DNA from: an uncultured Clostridia bacterium
GTDB lineage: Bacteria > Bacillota > Clostridia > Oscillospirales > Ruminococcaceae
Assembly (NCBI GenBank): GCA_937901465.1
Contig: CALGTU010000028.1
Coordinates: 1-61,984 of the forward strand
Reading direction: 5' to 3'
DNA length: 61,984 nt
The notes below the pieces were generated by a model that had not been told where the DNA came from, did not search any database, and saw only the letters and a list, made by a program, of their open reading frames with translations. Every line of letters begins with the position of its first letter. Positions within the stretch are counted from its first letter, which is position 1. Below, in pieces: positions 8,486 through 17,408 of the stretch. Position numbers and translations under genes: made by a program.

Positions 8486-9712
8486 ATGGAAGAAAATTTC
8501 AAACCATATGATTATAGCAAAAGGGAAGAAAATCCCGCTTCTTTGACAGAAGAAAACAATAATCCCTATAACCCGTATAATTATGCCGGCGGAGATAAAA
8601 ATGCAGAACCCGTAAAGCAGGTTCCTCCGACACCCGTAGCTCCTCAACCCGTAGCACCCGTTACACCACAGCCGACACCCATTCAGTATGGCTATGGATA
8701 TAACGCGGGAACACCTGTCCCCGCTCCCGCTATGACAGAAATCCAGCCTAACGGAATTCCCGTTAAACCCCGAAAAGAAGAAAAGAAATTCATCAAGAAA
8801 ACATATAACATAACGGGCTGGATGCTTATTATCAACAGCCTTCTTCCCTTTATTCTCGTTTCGATATTCAGCGTTGTCTATCTTCTGATAACAGCAGTTT
8901 CGGGCTGGATTCCCTATGGTGTCGAAAAATCGATAGAGATGTCGGCGATTATCTTAATCTACATAATCTCAGACTTTTTCATCGTTCTTTTAGGAAATAA
9001 ACTCACAGGGATAAAGTTACGCCCTCTGTTCAATACAAAAGGCTTTTCGGCATCGTTTCTTTTAATGGGCGTTGTTATCGCGATAGGAATGAACTTACTC
9101 GCGATAATCGTCGCTTCTCTTACAGAAACCGCTTTTGAAGAACTTTTCGGACTTATGCTTGCAGACCCCGATGACAACCCCTCTTCGATGATTTATATGA
9201 TTGTCGACAGCGTTTATGCCGTAATAATCGCACCCATAATAGAAGAAATTGTTTTCAGAGGCTTTGTTCTTAAAAACTTCTCAAGATATAATGTCTATAC
9301 AGGCATAGTTATGTCGGGACTTTTATTCGGTCTTATGCACGGAAACTTCTATCAGTTCATATTCACAGTTCCTTTCGGAATGGCACTCGCTTATATGACT
9401 GTAAAATCAAACTCGATTCTCCCTGCGATATTCGCACATTTCCTTGCAAACGCGGGAGTTACTGCGATAAACCTTGTAGGGCTTTATAACGAAGAACTTT
9501 CAGACGGAATTTTCGTTATCTGGCTTGCGTTCTTCATCTGCGTGGGACTTTTAATGCTTTTTATCGGTCTTGCAACAAAGAGCATAAGGCTCCCCAAAAA
9601 CACAAAGGCCGAAAAGAAGAGAGGTTTTCCTCTCGCTTTCACATCACACGCAGTTATCATCTATATTGTTTTACAGGTAATTCTCTGTATAACAAGTATT
9701 GAAAAAATGTAA
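8486..9712 (+). CDS. CPBP-family intramembrane metalloprotease
   Basis: 408 residues: a Pro/Tyr/Asn-rich cytoplasmic N-terminus (1-100), then about eight membrane helices. Family signature residues are present: EEIVFR (253-258), FGLMHGN (His285) and AHFLAN (His318), the Glu/His set that binds metal in CPBP (CAAX-processing/bacteriocin-protection) proteases. Substrate unknown. The long Pro-rich extension is unusual for the family and may recruit partners. Starts 9 nt after the previous gene with AGGAG. Confidence 0.88.
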   Translation: MEENFKPYDYSKREENPASLTEENNNPYNPYNYAGGDKNAEPVKQVPPTPVAPQPVAPVTPQPTPIQYGYGYNAGTPVPAPAMTEIQPNGIPVKPRKEEKKFIKKTYNITGWMLIINSLLPFILVSIFSVVYLLITAVSGWIPYGVEKSIEMSAIILIYIISDFFIVLLGNKLTGIKLRPLFNTKGFSASFLLMGVVIAIGMNLLAIIVASLTETAFEELFGLMLADPDDNPSSMIYMIVDSVYAVIIAPIIEEIVFRGFVLKNFSRYNVYTGIVMSGLLFGLMHGNFYQFIFTVPFGMALAYMTVKSNSILPAIFAHFLANAGVTAINLVGLYNEELSDGIFVIWLAFFICVGLLMLFIGLATKSIRLPKNTKAEKKRGFPLAFTSHAVIIYIVLQVILCITSIEKM

Positions 9713-9726
9713 GGAGCTGAAGAAAA

Positions 9727-9993
9727 ATGTCGAAAGATACAAAAAAGACCTTAGCCTTTCTTTTCTTTCTCTTAGCGGGAATTTTAATAGGCTCTGCCGT
9801 AGCTTATTTTACAAAGGATATCTTCTTCCTTTCATGGTTATCCTATGGAATAAATTTCGGTATTCCCAGTTCTACTTTAGACCTTTATGTTTTCCGTCTT
9901 ACAGCGGGCGTTGAACTTGATGTAAACATAGCACACGTTATATTCATAATAGTGTCTATTGTGGCGTATACGAAAATCAGCCCTAAACTGTAA
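9727..9993 (+). CDS. Small membrane protein, DUF4321 family
   Basis: 88 residues with two membrane helices (about 8-28 and 67-84) and a middle WLSYGINFGIPSSTLDLYVF, which matches the DUF4321 layout of Clostridia. Function unknown. Last gene of the operon. Its TAA stop codon is also the first three bases of a 103-bp inverted-repeat element. Confidence 0.8.
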   Translation: MSKDTKKTLAFLFFLLAGILIGSAVAYFTKDIFFLSWLSYGINFGIPSSTLDLYVFRLTAGVELDVNIAHVIFIIVSIVAYTKISPKL

Positions 9994-10093
9994 AACGAGA
10001 AATCCGCGGTTTATTTCGTCGTTAAACTCGCTCGAAATACCCTCGTATTCCTTCGCTCATTTGCCTATAACTAAACCCCGTCTTTTCGTTTTA
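9991..10093. repeat. 103-bp intergenic element with terminal inverted repeats (copy 1)
   Basis: Begins TAAAACGA and ends TCGTTTTA; the ends pair imperfectly over about 23 bp. The interior contains TTTCGTCGTTAAACTCGCTCG. A second copy of exactly the same length lies at 38170-38272 and a fragment at 59119-59175. It has no coding capacity. The TA ends and hairpin structure are MITE-like, but a transcribed hairpin is equally possible. Confidence 0.65.
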
Positions 10094-10107
10094 TCACAGA
10101 ATGAGAA

Positions 10108-10137
10108 AATCCCCCTCGCAAGAGGGGGAGTTTTTTG
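10108..10137 (+). terminator. Rho-independent terminator of the flippase operon
   Basis: CCCCCTC-GCAA-GAGGGGG stem-loop followed by TTTTTT. The same hairpin, base for base, occurs after the second copy of the 103-bp element (38317-38345). Confidence 0.88.
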
Positions 10138-10151
10138 TGTGATTATTTGTT

Positions 10152-10183
10152 TCGGCAAGGTTATTTCATAACCTTTTGCCGAC
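10152..10183. other. Perfect intergenic hairpin
   Basis: CGGCAA-GGTTAT / ATAACC-TTTTGCCG with a 3-nt loop and one internal irregularity, between two convergent genes. No T-run follows, so its role is unclear. Confidence 0.45.
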
Positions 10184-10198
10184 CATACTTTCTTCGTC

Positions 10199-10260
10199 AC
10201 CGAGTCGTTTTTTTATTCCGAAACAAAGTCGGAAACGATATGCCAGCACGGGCTCTGTTC
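10199..10260. repeat. 63-bp intergenic hairpin repeat, full copy
   Basis: ACCGAG start, AAGTCGGAAACGATATGCC core and a GCACGG-GCT end. This copy also has an internal hairpin TTCCGA-N7-TCGGAA. Its right end touches the stop codon of the minus-strand gene at 10260. Other full copies: 51855-51917 and 51949-52011. Confidence 0.65.
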
Positions 10261-10994
10261 TATCCTTTATAATGACGATATGCTCCGCCGACGGAACCGC
10301 GTTTTATGAACTTTCTCGCTTTTCTGAACTGGTCTGAATTTGCAACAGAAAGAAGATGTTCCCTGAAAGCGTCTCTTCTTCTCTGCTTTTCAAGAATTCT
10401 TTCTCTGCAACTTTCGATAGCCTTTGCAATGCCCATGGGTCTTCTGAAAAAATCAGGAATTTCAATACCCTCTCTCATCTCGCCCGCACAGCTGATATCC
10501 CAGCTTCCGCCTAAGATAAAATCGCCGTTTTCTATCGAATAATCAAGAAAATCCGCTCTTTGTGAGACAAACCTTGTCGGTGCTATTATGATGATTTTTT
10601 TTCCGAAAAGATAGATATCTTCGATTTCATCAAGCTTTATTACAAAAAAATCCTTATAGTCGTCTTCATGGGGAGAAAGGAAAGATGTTTCTTTAAATTC
10701 ACTGATAACAAGAAATTTTTCCTTTATTTCGATAAATGTATGTTTTTTATGACCGTTTAACTTTGTTGTTGCTATATAAGAACCTATTGTTATAGAAACA
10801 AGCGAAAATCCGAGACATATTGTGAGTATTGTAAAGAAAAAACTGTAGTATTTCGGTGGCATAACAGAGTCTTTTACAAAATAGGATATAAGAGTGAGAG
10901 TAACAACAAGGCATAAGGGCAGAATGTTTGCCAGAAATATTCTGAAATTGTATCTTCTCGCTATCTTTTTTGTATACGCAGAAAACCGCCTCAA
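10260..10994 (-). CDS. Membrane protein with two helices and a cytoplasmic domain, unknown
   Basis: About 244 residues. Two membrane helices near the N-terminus, then a beta-rich region that looks PH-like (KFLVISEF, FVIKLDEIEDIYLFGKKIIII) and a basic helical tail. No known family assigned. The chosen start is TTG 10994, preceded by AGGGGAG at 11 nt. The longer reading from ATG 11045 overlaps a TATAAT hexamer (11038-11043), probably its own -10 box, and lacks a ribosome site. Divergent from the PilZ operon. Confidence 0.65.
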   Translation of the reverse strand: MRRFSAYTKKIARRYNFRIFLANILPLCLVVTLTLISYFVKDSVMPPKYYSFFFTILTICLGFSLVSITIGSYIATTKLNGHKKHTFIEIKEKFLVISEFKETSFLSPHEDDYKDFFVIKLDEIEDIYLFGKKIIIIAPTRFVSQRADFLDYSIENGDFILGGSWDISCAGEMREGIEIPDFFRRPMGIAKAIESCRERILEKQRRRDAFREHLLSVANSDQFRKARKFIKRGSVGGAYRHYKG

Positions 10995-11154
10995 AGCCTT
11001 AACAACTCCCCTCTTTTTAAAATTTTCTACATACACATTATACATTATTTTTCTACTTTTGTATAGGCATATTGTTGAAAACTATTAATTTTTTGCCCCT
11101 GATTTGTGAAAAGTGTAGAAATTCACAAAGTTTTCAATACAAAGTGAAAAAAAC

Positions 11155-11183
11155 TTGCAATAATTTACTAAATGTAGTATAAT
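11155..11183 (+). promoter_or_regulatory. Sigma-A promoter of the PilZ-ParA-ComFB operon
   Basis: TTGCAA, 17-nt spacer, perfect TATAAT, 40 nt before the PilZ gene. Confidence 0.82.
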
Positions 11184-11222
11184 GATTGATGATTATTATA
11201 GACTAACTCTGTTCAAAGGGGG

Positions 11223-11885
11223 GTGCGCTTTCTGATTAAGAAGGAAAATATCATAAAATTAGAAGTGCGTGACCTTGACGGAGCGGTGCTTCTCTCTACC
11301 CAGAGCTTTGAATTCGCGAGGGATTTTTTCGGAATAGCAGGTAAGGAATTTATCGTTATCAAGGGAAAAAATCTTCCTTCTCTTCCCAAGGGCGAGATGA
11401 TAGACGCGATATTCTATTACCGCAACGGAACGAGAGTTAAAATCAGGACAGGCATTGATGTTGCCTCTGACCAGCAGATGAATTTCCATATCGGAAATGA
11501 CTACATAGTAATGGAAGAAAGAAGAAATTCTTTCAAAGTATATATCGATATTCCCGCAAAGGTTTCTTCATATAAAAGAAACGAAGATATCTATGATTTC
11601 GGGCCTCCTCCGTTAGAGGCGGTAATCAAGAATATCAACATAGGCGGAATATTCTTTAACGCAAACTACTCTTTCGCACATAACGATGTTGTTACAATAA
11701 GCTTTATAAAAGATGATTTTGTTGTTGACGCAAAGATACTCCGTATCCAGCGCGACGAAGCAGGAAATGTTATGGGATACGGCTGTTGTTTTGACGGCCT
11801 TTCCCAGCAGGACGAACAGATTATCTCAAAATTCATCTTTGAATGTCAGCTTGCCGAAAGAGAAAAGGAAAAAGGCAGATTTTAA
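11223..11885 (+). CDS. PilZ-domain protein (YcgR-like), possible c-di-GMP effector
   Basis: 220 residues: N-terminal beta domain (1-95) like that of YcgR/flagellar brakes, then a PilZ domain (about 97-215). The c-di-GMP loop reads EERRNSFKV and the second motif NINIGG, so the usual RxxxR and D/NxSxxG are conservatively changed; binding is plausible, not certain. YcgR-type proteins slow the flagellar motor, which suits its place 1.6 kb before flgB. The start is unusual: GTG 11223 overlaps the AAAGGGGGG ribosome site, while CTG 11232 has better spacing. First gene of a three-gene operon. Confidence 0.78.
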   Translation: MRFLIKKENIIKLEVRDLDGAVLLSTQSFEFARDFFGIAGKEFIVIKGKNLPSLPKGEMIDAIFYYRNGTRVKIRTGIDVASDQQMNFHIGNDYIVMEERRNSFKVYIDIPAKVSSYKRNEDIYDFGPPPLEAVIKNINIGGIFFNANYSFAHNDVVTISFIKDDFVVDAKILRIQRDEAGNVMGYGCCFDGLSQQDEQIISKFIFECQLAEREKEKGRF

Positions 11886-11904
11886 CCTTTAAGGAGAGAA
11901 AAAA

Positions 11905-12663
11905 ATGCCGAAGGCAAAAATCATAACTCTTACAAACCAGAAGGGCGGAGTTGGAAAAACAACAACCGTCTGCGCACTCTGCGGAGTGTTTTCTTCAAGA
12001 AACAAAAAGGTTCTCGCTATCGATTTAGACCCCCAGGGCAACCTTTCTTTCAGCCTTGGTGCTTCGATGGAAGGCCTCACAATACACGATGTCATAACAG
12101 GAAAATGCAGTTTTGACGACGCTATCCAGCGAACAGAAAACTGCGATGTTGTTGCTTCAAACATTCTCCTTTCGGGGTCTGAACTTGAACTCAACTCAGC
12201 GGGAAGAGAGTTTATCTTAAAAGAAAAACTCGAACCCCTTAAAAGCCGTTATGACTACATACTTCTCGATACCCCGCCTGCGCTGAGTATTTTAACGATA
12301 AACGCATATGTCGCTACAAACGACCTTATCGTTCCGATGACACCTGAAATCTTAAGCCTTCAGGGGATTTCTCAGCTCACAGATACAATCCTTGCTGTAA
12401 AGAAATATTATAACAAGGCGCTTAATGTAAGGGGAATACTTTTTACAAGATACAACGCAAGATACCTCCTTTCAAAAGAGGTTGAGGATATGGCTGATAT
12501 TGTAGCAAGACAGCTTTCATGTAAAGTTCTTGATACAAAAATCACCCACAACATTCAGGTCGCTGAAGCACCTGCGCATCAGATGACCTTAATCCGCTAT
12601 GCGCCTTCATCAAAGGCAAGTAAGGATTATATAAAACTCGCAGGGGAACTTTATTCGGAATAA
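11905..12663 (+). CDS. ParA/Soj-type ATPase
   Basis: 252 residues, the usual size. Deviant Walker A KGGVGKTT at 13-20, DLDPQGN switch at about 42-48 and DTPPALS at about 116-122, all characteristic of ParA/Soj dimerising ATPases that position chromosomes or cell structures. No ParB partner follows; instead it sits between a PilZ and a ComFB gene just upstream of the flagellar operon. Since flhF and canonical flhG are missing from that operon, it may act in flagellar or chemoreceptor placement (inference); chromosome segregation is the alternative. Confidence 0.88.
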   Translation: MPKAKIITLTNQKGGVGKTTTVCALCGVFSSRNKKVLAIDLDPQGNLSFSLGASMEGLTIHDVITGKCSFDDAIQRTENCDVVASNILLSGSELELNSAGREFILKEKLEPLKSRYDYILLDTPPALSILTINAYVATNDLIVPMTPEILSLQGISQLTDTILAVKKYYNKALNVRGILFTRYNARYLLSKEVEDMADIVARQLSCKVLDTKITHNIQVAEAPAHQMTLIRYAPSSKASKDYIKLAGELYSE

Positions 12664-12697
12664 AACATCATCGTAATTTTTCAGGGAGAGGTAGCAA

Positions 12698-13114
12698 ATG
12701 ACCAGAAAAACAAACAAGACAGCTCCTTTACTTCGACTTCTGACAAGAAGCGAAACAGGGGTTATAACAAACCCCATAATGAATGAAGATTTCAAGCAGG
12801 GCGTTATCTATGTAAGAACGGCGGAACCCGTTATAGAAAAGCCCGATGCGGTTGAAATCAACATCATTTCAGAACTTATCGGCGAATGGCTTCCGCAGAC
12901 AATAAAGCGTTTCAACGGATGCGACTGCGCCGTATGCAGAGCTGAAATCACAGTTTCAGCATTAAACGAAATTCCTCCTCGCTATGTAAGGATTTCAGAT
13001 GAAACGGATTTTGATGAAATCAAAGCACTTAAAGAGGAACTTCGCCCCTCGGTTATCAGCACACTTGTTAAACTTGTTCTGAGAAACCATAACGACCACA
13101 GAAAAATTTCATGA
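12698..13114 (+). CDS. ComFB-family protein
   Basis: 138 residues. The ComFB core covers about 48-105: INIISELIGEW, the CDCAVC cysteine motif and LNEIPPRYV. ComFB proteins occur next to competence or motility genes, and members have been reported as cyclic-dinucleotide receptors. Here the gene ends the PilZ-ParA operon and has a GGGAGAGG ribosome site. The N-terminal 45 residues are a basic, probably flexible extension. The pairing with PilZ suggests a second-messenger module feeding into motility (inference). Confidence 0.8.
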   Translation: MTRKTNKTAPLLRLLTRSETGVITNPIMNEDFKQGVIYVRTAEPVIEKPDAVEINIISELIGEWLPQTIKRFNGCDCAVCRAEITVSALNEIPPRYVRISDETDFDEIKALKEELRPSVISTLVKLVLRNHNDHRKIS

Positions 13115-13126
13115 TGATTACTTTCT

Positions 13127-13168
13127 GGCAAAGCCGTAGATGATTTTTTACGGCTTTGCCCTTTTTTA
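13127..13168 (+). terminator. Terminator of the PilZ-ParA-ComFB operon
   Basis: GGCAAAGCCGTA / ACGGCTTTGCC stem with T-run TTTTTT. It separates this operon from the flagellar operon. Confidence 0.9.
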
Positions 13169-13243
13169 TATGGTAAATTTTTCATCGGATTATGACAGAA
13201 TTTCTGCTGAAAACGGTTGTAAAAAGTGAAAGTTTACAAAAAA

Positions 13244-13346
13244 TTTACAATTTTTGTTCTCATTGGATAAAATGTCTAAATTCGAATTGAAAAGTATACC
13301 AAAATTGCAAAAAATGCTTGATATTTACTATATAATAATGTATAAT
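13244..13346 (+). promoter_or_regulatory. Tandem promoters of the flagellar operon
   Basis: The best match is TTGATA (13318) with a 17-nt spacer to TATAAT (13341-13346). A weaker upstream candidate is TTTACA (13244), 18 nt, TAAAAT. No sigma-D (TAAA-N15-GCCGATA) site was seen, so the operon, which itself encodes sigma-D, is probably read by sigma-A. The 110-nt leader contains a hairpin, ATCCGC-A-GATTT / AAATC-G-GCGGAT (about 13389-13418), without a T-run. Confidence 0.75.
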
Positions 13347-13458
13347 AGATTTACGATGAAAAATTGTCATCAGAAATATGATAAAACAATCCGCAGATTT
13401 GATAAAAATCGGCGGATATATCGCGTTATGCACATTTTCACGAAAGGAGTAATGCCCT

Positions 13459-13854
13459 ATGTTCAAGAACACATCATTCCGCTTTTTAGAGCAGGGACTT
13501 GACCTTACCTGGCAGAAGCAGAAAATCATAAGCCAGAATATCGCAAACGACAGTACCCCCGGCTATAAGGCAAAAACCGCTGAATTCAGGGTTATTCTCG
13601 ATAAGAAATGCAAATGCAGTTATCATCCCTATTACGACAAAAACGGCGTTAGGATTGACAATTCTCACCCCGAAATGAATCTTACCATGGATGTTACAAC
13701 CGAACCCAACACCAACCAGACACTCGACGGAAACAACGTTGACATAGAAAAAGAAGCTCTCGCCCTCGCGGATACACAGATCCAGTATAACGTTTTATCA
13801 GACAAGATCATGAAGGAATTTGAAATGATAAAAACCGCGCTCAGCAAGGCTTAA
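13459..13854 (+). CDS. flgB: Flagellar basal-body rod protein FlgB
   Basis: Proximal rod subunit, 131 residues (normal size). The N-terminal rod signature reads QNIANDSTPGYKAK and the C-terminal helix (VDIEKEALALADTQIQYNVL) is the rod/hook-family coiled segment. First gene of the operon, with AAAGGAG ribosome site, and followed 23 bp later by flgC as in most Firmicutes. Confidence 0.96.
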   Translation: MFKNTSFRFLEQGLDLTWQKQKIISQNIANDSTPGYKAKTAEFRVILDKKCKCSYHPYYDKNGVRIDNSHPEMNLTMDVTTEPNTNQTLDGNNVDIEKEALALADTQIQYNVLSDKIMKEFEMIKTALSKA

Positions 13855-13877
13855 TTCAGGATAAGGAGGAAAACTAG

Positions 13878-14312
13878 ATGTCGTTTTTAAGTTCACTTGA
13901 CATAGCAGGTTCTGCCCTTTCGGCACAGAGAACCAGAATGGATATAATCTCACAGAATATCGCAAATCAGGAAACATACAAGACAGAAGACGGTACCCCC
14001 TATAAAAGACAGCTCGTTGTTTTTGAAGAAGATAAGGATTTCAAGAAAATCCTCGGCGAAAAGACAACAAAAGCCAAATATTCAGGCGTTAAGGTTTCAA
14101 AGATTGTTGAAGACGAAGCACCTCTGACTCCGATTTATGACCCCTCACATCCCGATGCGGATGAAGACGGCTACATATACAAACCAAACGTTGATAACAC
14201 TAAAGAACAGATTGACCTTCTTGCCGCAACAAACGCATATAACGCAAATGTAACAGCACTCGCGGCAGTAAAGGGAATGGCAAGCAAAGGGCTTGAAATC
14301 TTCAAGGCTTAA
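13878..14312 (+). CDS. flgC: Flagellar basal-body rod protein FlgC
   Basis: Proximal rod subunit, 144 residues. N-terminal SALSAQRTRMDIISQNIANQET and C-terminal heptad region NTKEQIDLLAATNAYNANV are typical. Ribosome site AAGGAGG. Confidence 0.96.
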   Translation: MSFLSSLDIAGSALSAQRTRMDIISQNIANQETYKTEDGTPYKRQLVVFEEDKDFKKILGEKTTKAKYSGVKVSKIVEDEAPLTPIYDPSHPDADEDGYIYKPNVDNTKEQIDLLAATNAYNANVTALAAVKGMASKGLEIFKA

Positions 14313-14324
14313 AGGAGATAATTT

Positions 14325-14645
14325 ATGTTCATAGTTCCACTTAACAACACAATAACTCCGCTGAATACACCTTCTCAGATAGGCTCATCAGAAAAGGCTC
14401 AGGGCGGAAATTCAAACGAAAACGTCGGCGGATTTTTAGATATCTTTCGTGAATCCTATGACGCCGCCGCTGAAGCACAGAGAATCTCTGAAGAAGACAG
14501 CATAAAGGTTATGACGGGCGAAATCGACGACCCCGCTCAGATAGCTATCAACGCACAGAAAGCGGCGCTCTCTTTACAGACATTCGTTTCACTCAAAAAC
14601 ACAGCGGTTGATGCATACAAGGAAATGATGCAGATTCAGCTTTAA
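14325..14645 (+). CDS. fliE: Flagellar hook-basal body protein FliE
   Basis: Small protein that joins the MS ring to the rod. 106 residues; the conserved C-terminal half includes DPAQIAINAQKAALSLQTFVSLKNTAVDAYKEMMQIQ. The N-terminal 45 residues are low-complexity and variable, as in other Clostridia. 12 bp after flgC. Confidence 0.94.
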   Translation: MFIVPLNNTITPLNTPSQIGSSEKAQGGNSNENVGGFLDIFRESYDAAAEAQRISEEDSIKVMTGEIDDPAQIAINAQKAALSLQTFVSLKNTAVDAYKEMMQIQL

Positions 14646-14686
14646 TCTATAATACACTGGTTTTTTAAACGGGAAGGAAGTTCTTG

Positions 14687-16300
14687 ATGAAGGAACAGAT
14701 TTTGAAAATTATTACCCCGATTAAAGACTTCTGGGCAGCGCAGGACAGAAAGAAAAAACTTCTGATTATAGGCGGTGCCGCGGGGATAGTTGTTGCGGCG
14801 ATAATCGTTGTTGCAATACTCAACTATACCGACTATGAAGTTCTTTATTCAGGGCTCGAAGCCTCAGAAGCGGCTGAAATATATTCCGAAATCGAAACAA
14901 TGGGTATCGAGGTCAAGCTTACCTCGGGGGGAACGATATCTGTTCCCAAAGAGGAAGCAAACACCCTTTATGCCGAACTTGCGGCAAGGGGATACCCCAA
15001 GAATTCGATGAATTATTCGATATTCACAGATAATGTAAGCCTTTTCTCGACGGACTTTGAACGGCGTGAATATGCGAGAATGCAGAGTCAGGAAAGACTC
15101 GGTCAGATTATAAAGAATTACGACGGCGTTTTAGATGCCGCAGTAACACTCAACATACCCGAAACGAAGAACACAGTTATCAGTTCTTCAAAAGCAACTC
15201 CCTCGGCTTCGGTTTCTGTAACACTCCGTGACGGAATGTCACTTGCTCCGACACAGATTTCGGGAATACAGAATATCGTTGCGGCGGCAGTAACAGGGCT
15301 CGACCCCGATTCAGTCGTTATCATCGACGGCGATTTAAACTACATAACAGCGGATAACGCTCTCGATATCGGCGATAACCTCAATGTTGAAAGACAGAAA
15401 CTTATCTTCAAACAGCAGTATGAAGAAACATTCAGACTCGCTATCATCGACCTTTTAGGACCCGGTTACGGCGAAGAAAACGTAAAGGTTGCCGTTAACG
15501 CAGACCTTAACTACGACAAGCAGGTTTCTGAACTCACAGAATACCGCCCCTCACACGATGACGGAAGCGGAATGGTCCAGCATGAAGACCACAGCAATTC
15601 ATCGGGCGCTACAAATGGCGATGGTGATATCGTCGGTGTTGAAACAAACGCAGATGACACATACCCCACAGGCGATGTAGGAAGCAGCAGTGTATGGAGC
15701 GAAAGTTCATCATCTGTAAGCTACCTCGTAACAACACTCAAACAGCAGACGGAAAAAGCAGGTTTCTCTGTTGACGACCTTACAGTTTCCGTTATGATCT
15801 ATACAGACACAGGGTTCCTTTCTGATGATATGAAAGCCGAACTTACTTCGGTTGTAGCGAGAGCGACAGGCGTTTACGAAGAAAGAGTAAGCGTTTCAAG
15901 CCTTTCAAAGTTCGGAACAACCCCTGTTATCGGACCTTCAACAACGGGTTATCCTTTCAACTGGTCAAGACAGCTTTACTTCGTTGTTATGGCGGCAATC
16001 CTTGCATTTATCATCGTTCTTCTCTTCGTTTACATAAACCTTTCAGGCAAGGTAAAGAAGAAGCAGAGAGCATATGACAAGCGTATTGCAAAACTCAAAA
16101 AGGCATATCAGGCACAGAAGGCGGCTTATGGTATCCCCGAAGAAGACTCGAATATTCCTTCACTTGTTGCTCGCTCTGAAGTTGAAACAAGAGAAGAAGC
16201 AATCAAGAGAGAAATCGAAGAATTCGCACATCAGAATCCCGCTATGGTTGCACAGCTCATCAAGAGCTGGATAAGAGAGGAGGGCAACGGAGATGGCTAA
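14687..16300 (+). CDS. fliF: Flagellar MS-ring protein FliF
   Basis: 537 residues forming the membrane ring that houses the export gate and carries FliG. Membrane helices at about 24-45 and 430-453 enclose the ring-building domains (LYSGLEASEAAEIYSEIE, then the YscJ-like NYDGVLDAAVTLNIPE). The C-terminal cytoplasmic part holds the FliG-binding end. The start chosen is ATG 14687, 6 nt after GGAAG; the TTG one codon before is less likely. The last 8 bases overlap fliG. Confidence 0.96.
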   Translation: MKEQILKIITPIKDFWAAQDRKKKLLIIGGAAGIVVAAIIVVAILNYTDYEVLYSGLEASEAAEIYSEIETMGIEVKLTSGGTISVPKEEANTLYAELAARGYPKNSMNYSIFTDNVSLFSTDFERREYARMQSQERLGQIIKNYDGVLDAAVTLNIPETKNTVISSSKATPSASVSVTLRDGMSLAPTQISGIQNIVAAAVTGLDPDSVVIIDGDLNYITADNALDIGDNLNVERQKLIFKQQYEETFRLAIIDLLGPGYGEENVKVAVNADLNYDKQVSELTEYRPSHDDGSGMVQHEDHSNSSGATNGDGDIVGVETNADDTYPTGDVGSSSVWSESSSSVSYLVTTLKQQTEKAGFSVDDLTVSVMIYTDTGFLSDDMKAELTSVVARATGVYEERVSVSSLSKFGTTPVIGPSTTGYPFNWSRQLYFVVMAAILAFIIVLLFVYINLSGKVKKKQRAYDKRIAKLKKAYQAQKAAYGIPEEDSNIPSLVARSEVETREEAIKREIEEFAHQNPAMVAQLIKSWIREEGNGDG

Positions 16301-17408
16301 AAAAGAACAGCAGAAACAACAGGCTCAGGCTCAGCAGATGCCGCCTTCTCTTCCCTCTATAACACCTATCGGCAGACAGGCGGTTGATGCTGAAACAAAA
16401 GAACAGATACAGAAAATTTCAAGCATAGAAAGAGCGGCGGTTGTTATAACCGCAATCGGAAAAGACAACGCCGCAGAAGTCTATAAACATTTAAGCGACG
16501 ACGAAGTTGAAATGCTCACCTACGAAGTTGCAAAGGCAAAGTTCATTGATATCCGTGCTATAGACGGCATACTCAACGATTTCTATGAACTCTGTCTTAC
16601 ACAGAAAGTTATCACCGAAGGCGGTGTTGACTACGCAAGAGGAGTTCTTGAAAAGGCTTACGGTCAGGAAAGTGCCAAGCAGCTCATGGATAAGGTTTCA
16701 CGTTCTATGCAGGTAAAGGCTTTCGACTTTGTAAGAAAATCCGACTACAAGAACACACTCGCGATTTTACAGAACGAATCACCACAGACCATCGCACTCA
16801 TTCTTTCATATGTCAATCCCGATCAGGCGTCTGCCGTTCTCTCAGAACTTCCGAGAGAAAAGCGAGTTGATGTTGTTGAAAGAATCGCGAAGATGGATAA
16901 TACATCACCTGACGTTATCAAGGCTATCGAATCAACTCTTGAAAAGAAGTTCTCATCACTCGTTATGGACCTTACCGAAATCGGTGGTATCAACTACATT
17001 GCCGATGTTCTTAACCATGTTGACAGAAGCACGGAAAAGTTCATTTTCGACGAACTCATGACAAGAGACGCAGACCTTGTAAACGAAATCAGACAGAAGA
17101 TGTTCGTTTTCGAAGATATTCTCTTTATGGACGATGCATCTATCCAGCGTTTCATCAGAGACGTCGACCAGAAAGACCTTGCTATCGCAATCAAGGGTTC
17201 AAACTCAGAAGTTGCCGCTTGTCTTTTTGCAAACATGCCTCAGAGAATGCAGGAATCTATTCAGTCAGAAATCGAATATCTGCATAACGTTCGTATGCGT
17301 GATGTTGAAGAAGTTCAGACAAGAATCGTATCTATCATAAGAAAACTCGAAGACGAGGGCGAACTTGTTATAAGCAAGGGCGGAAAGGAAGACGAGATTA
17401 TTGCTTAG
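16293..17408 (+). CDS. fliG: Flagellar motor switch protein FliG
   Basis: Rotor protein that touches the MotA stator and sets rotation direction. 371 residues; an additional Gln/Pro-rich N-terminus (about 30 residues) precedes the N domain. Typical motifs are LQNESPQTIALILSYV in the middle domain and the charged rotor helix ENIL-like FVFEDILFMDDASIQRFIRDVD in the C-terminal domain. It overlaps fliF by 8 bp and fliH by 8 bp, indicating translational coupling. Confidence 0.97.
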   Translation: MAKKEQQKQQAQAQQMPPSLPSITPIGRQAVDAETKEQIQKISSIERAAVVITAIGKDNAAEVYKHLSDDEVEMLTYEVAKAKFIDIRAIDGILNDFYELCLTQKVITEGGVDYARGVLEKAYGQESAKQLMDKVSRSMQVKAFDFVRKSDYKNTLAILQNESPQTIALILSYVNPDQASAVLSELPREKRVDVVERIAKMDNTSPDVIKAIESTLEKKFSSLVMDLTEIGGINYIADVLNHVDRSTEKFIFDELMTRDADLVNEIRQKMFVFEDILFMDDASIQRFIRDVDQKDLAIAIKGSNSEVAACLFANMPQRMQESIQSEIEYLHNVRMRDVEEVQTRIVSIIRKLEDEGELVISKGGKEDEIIA

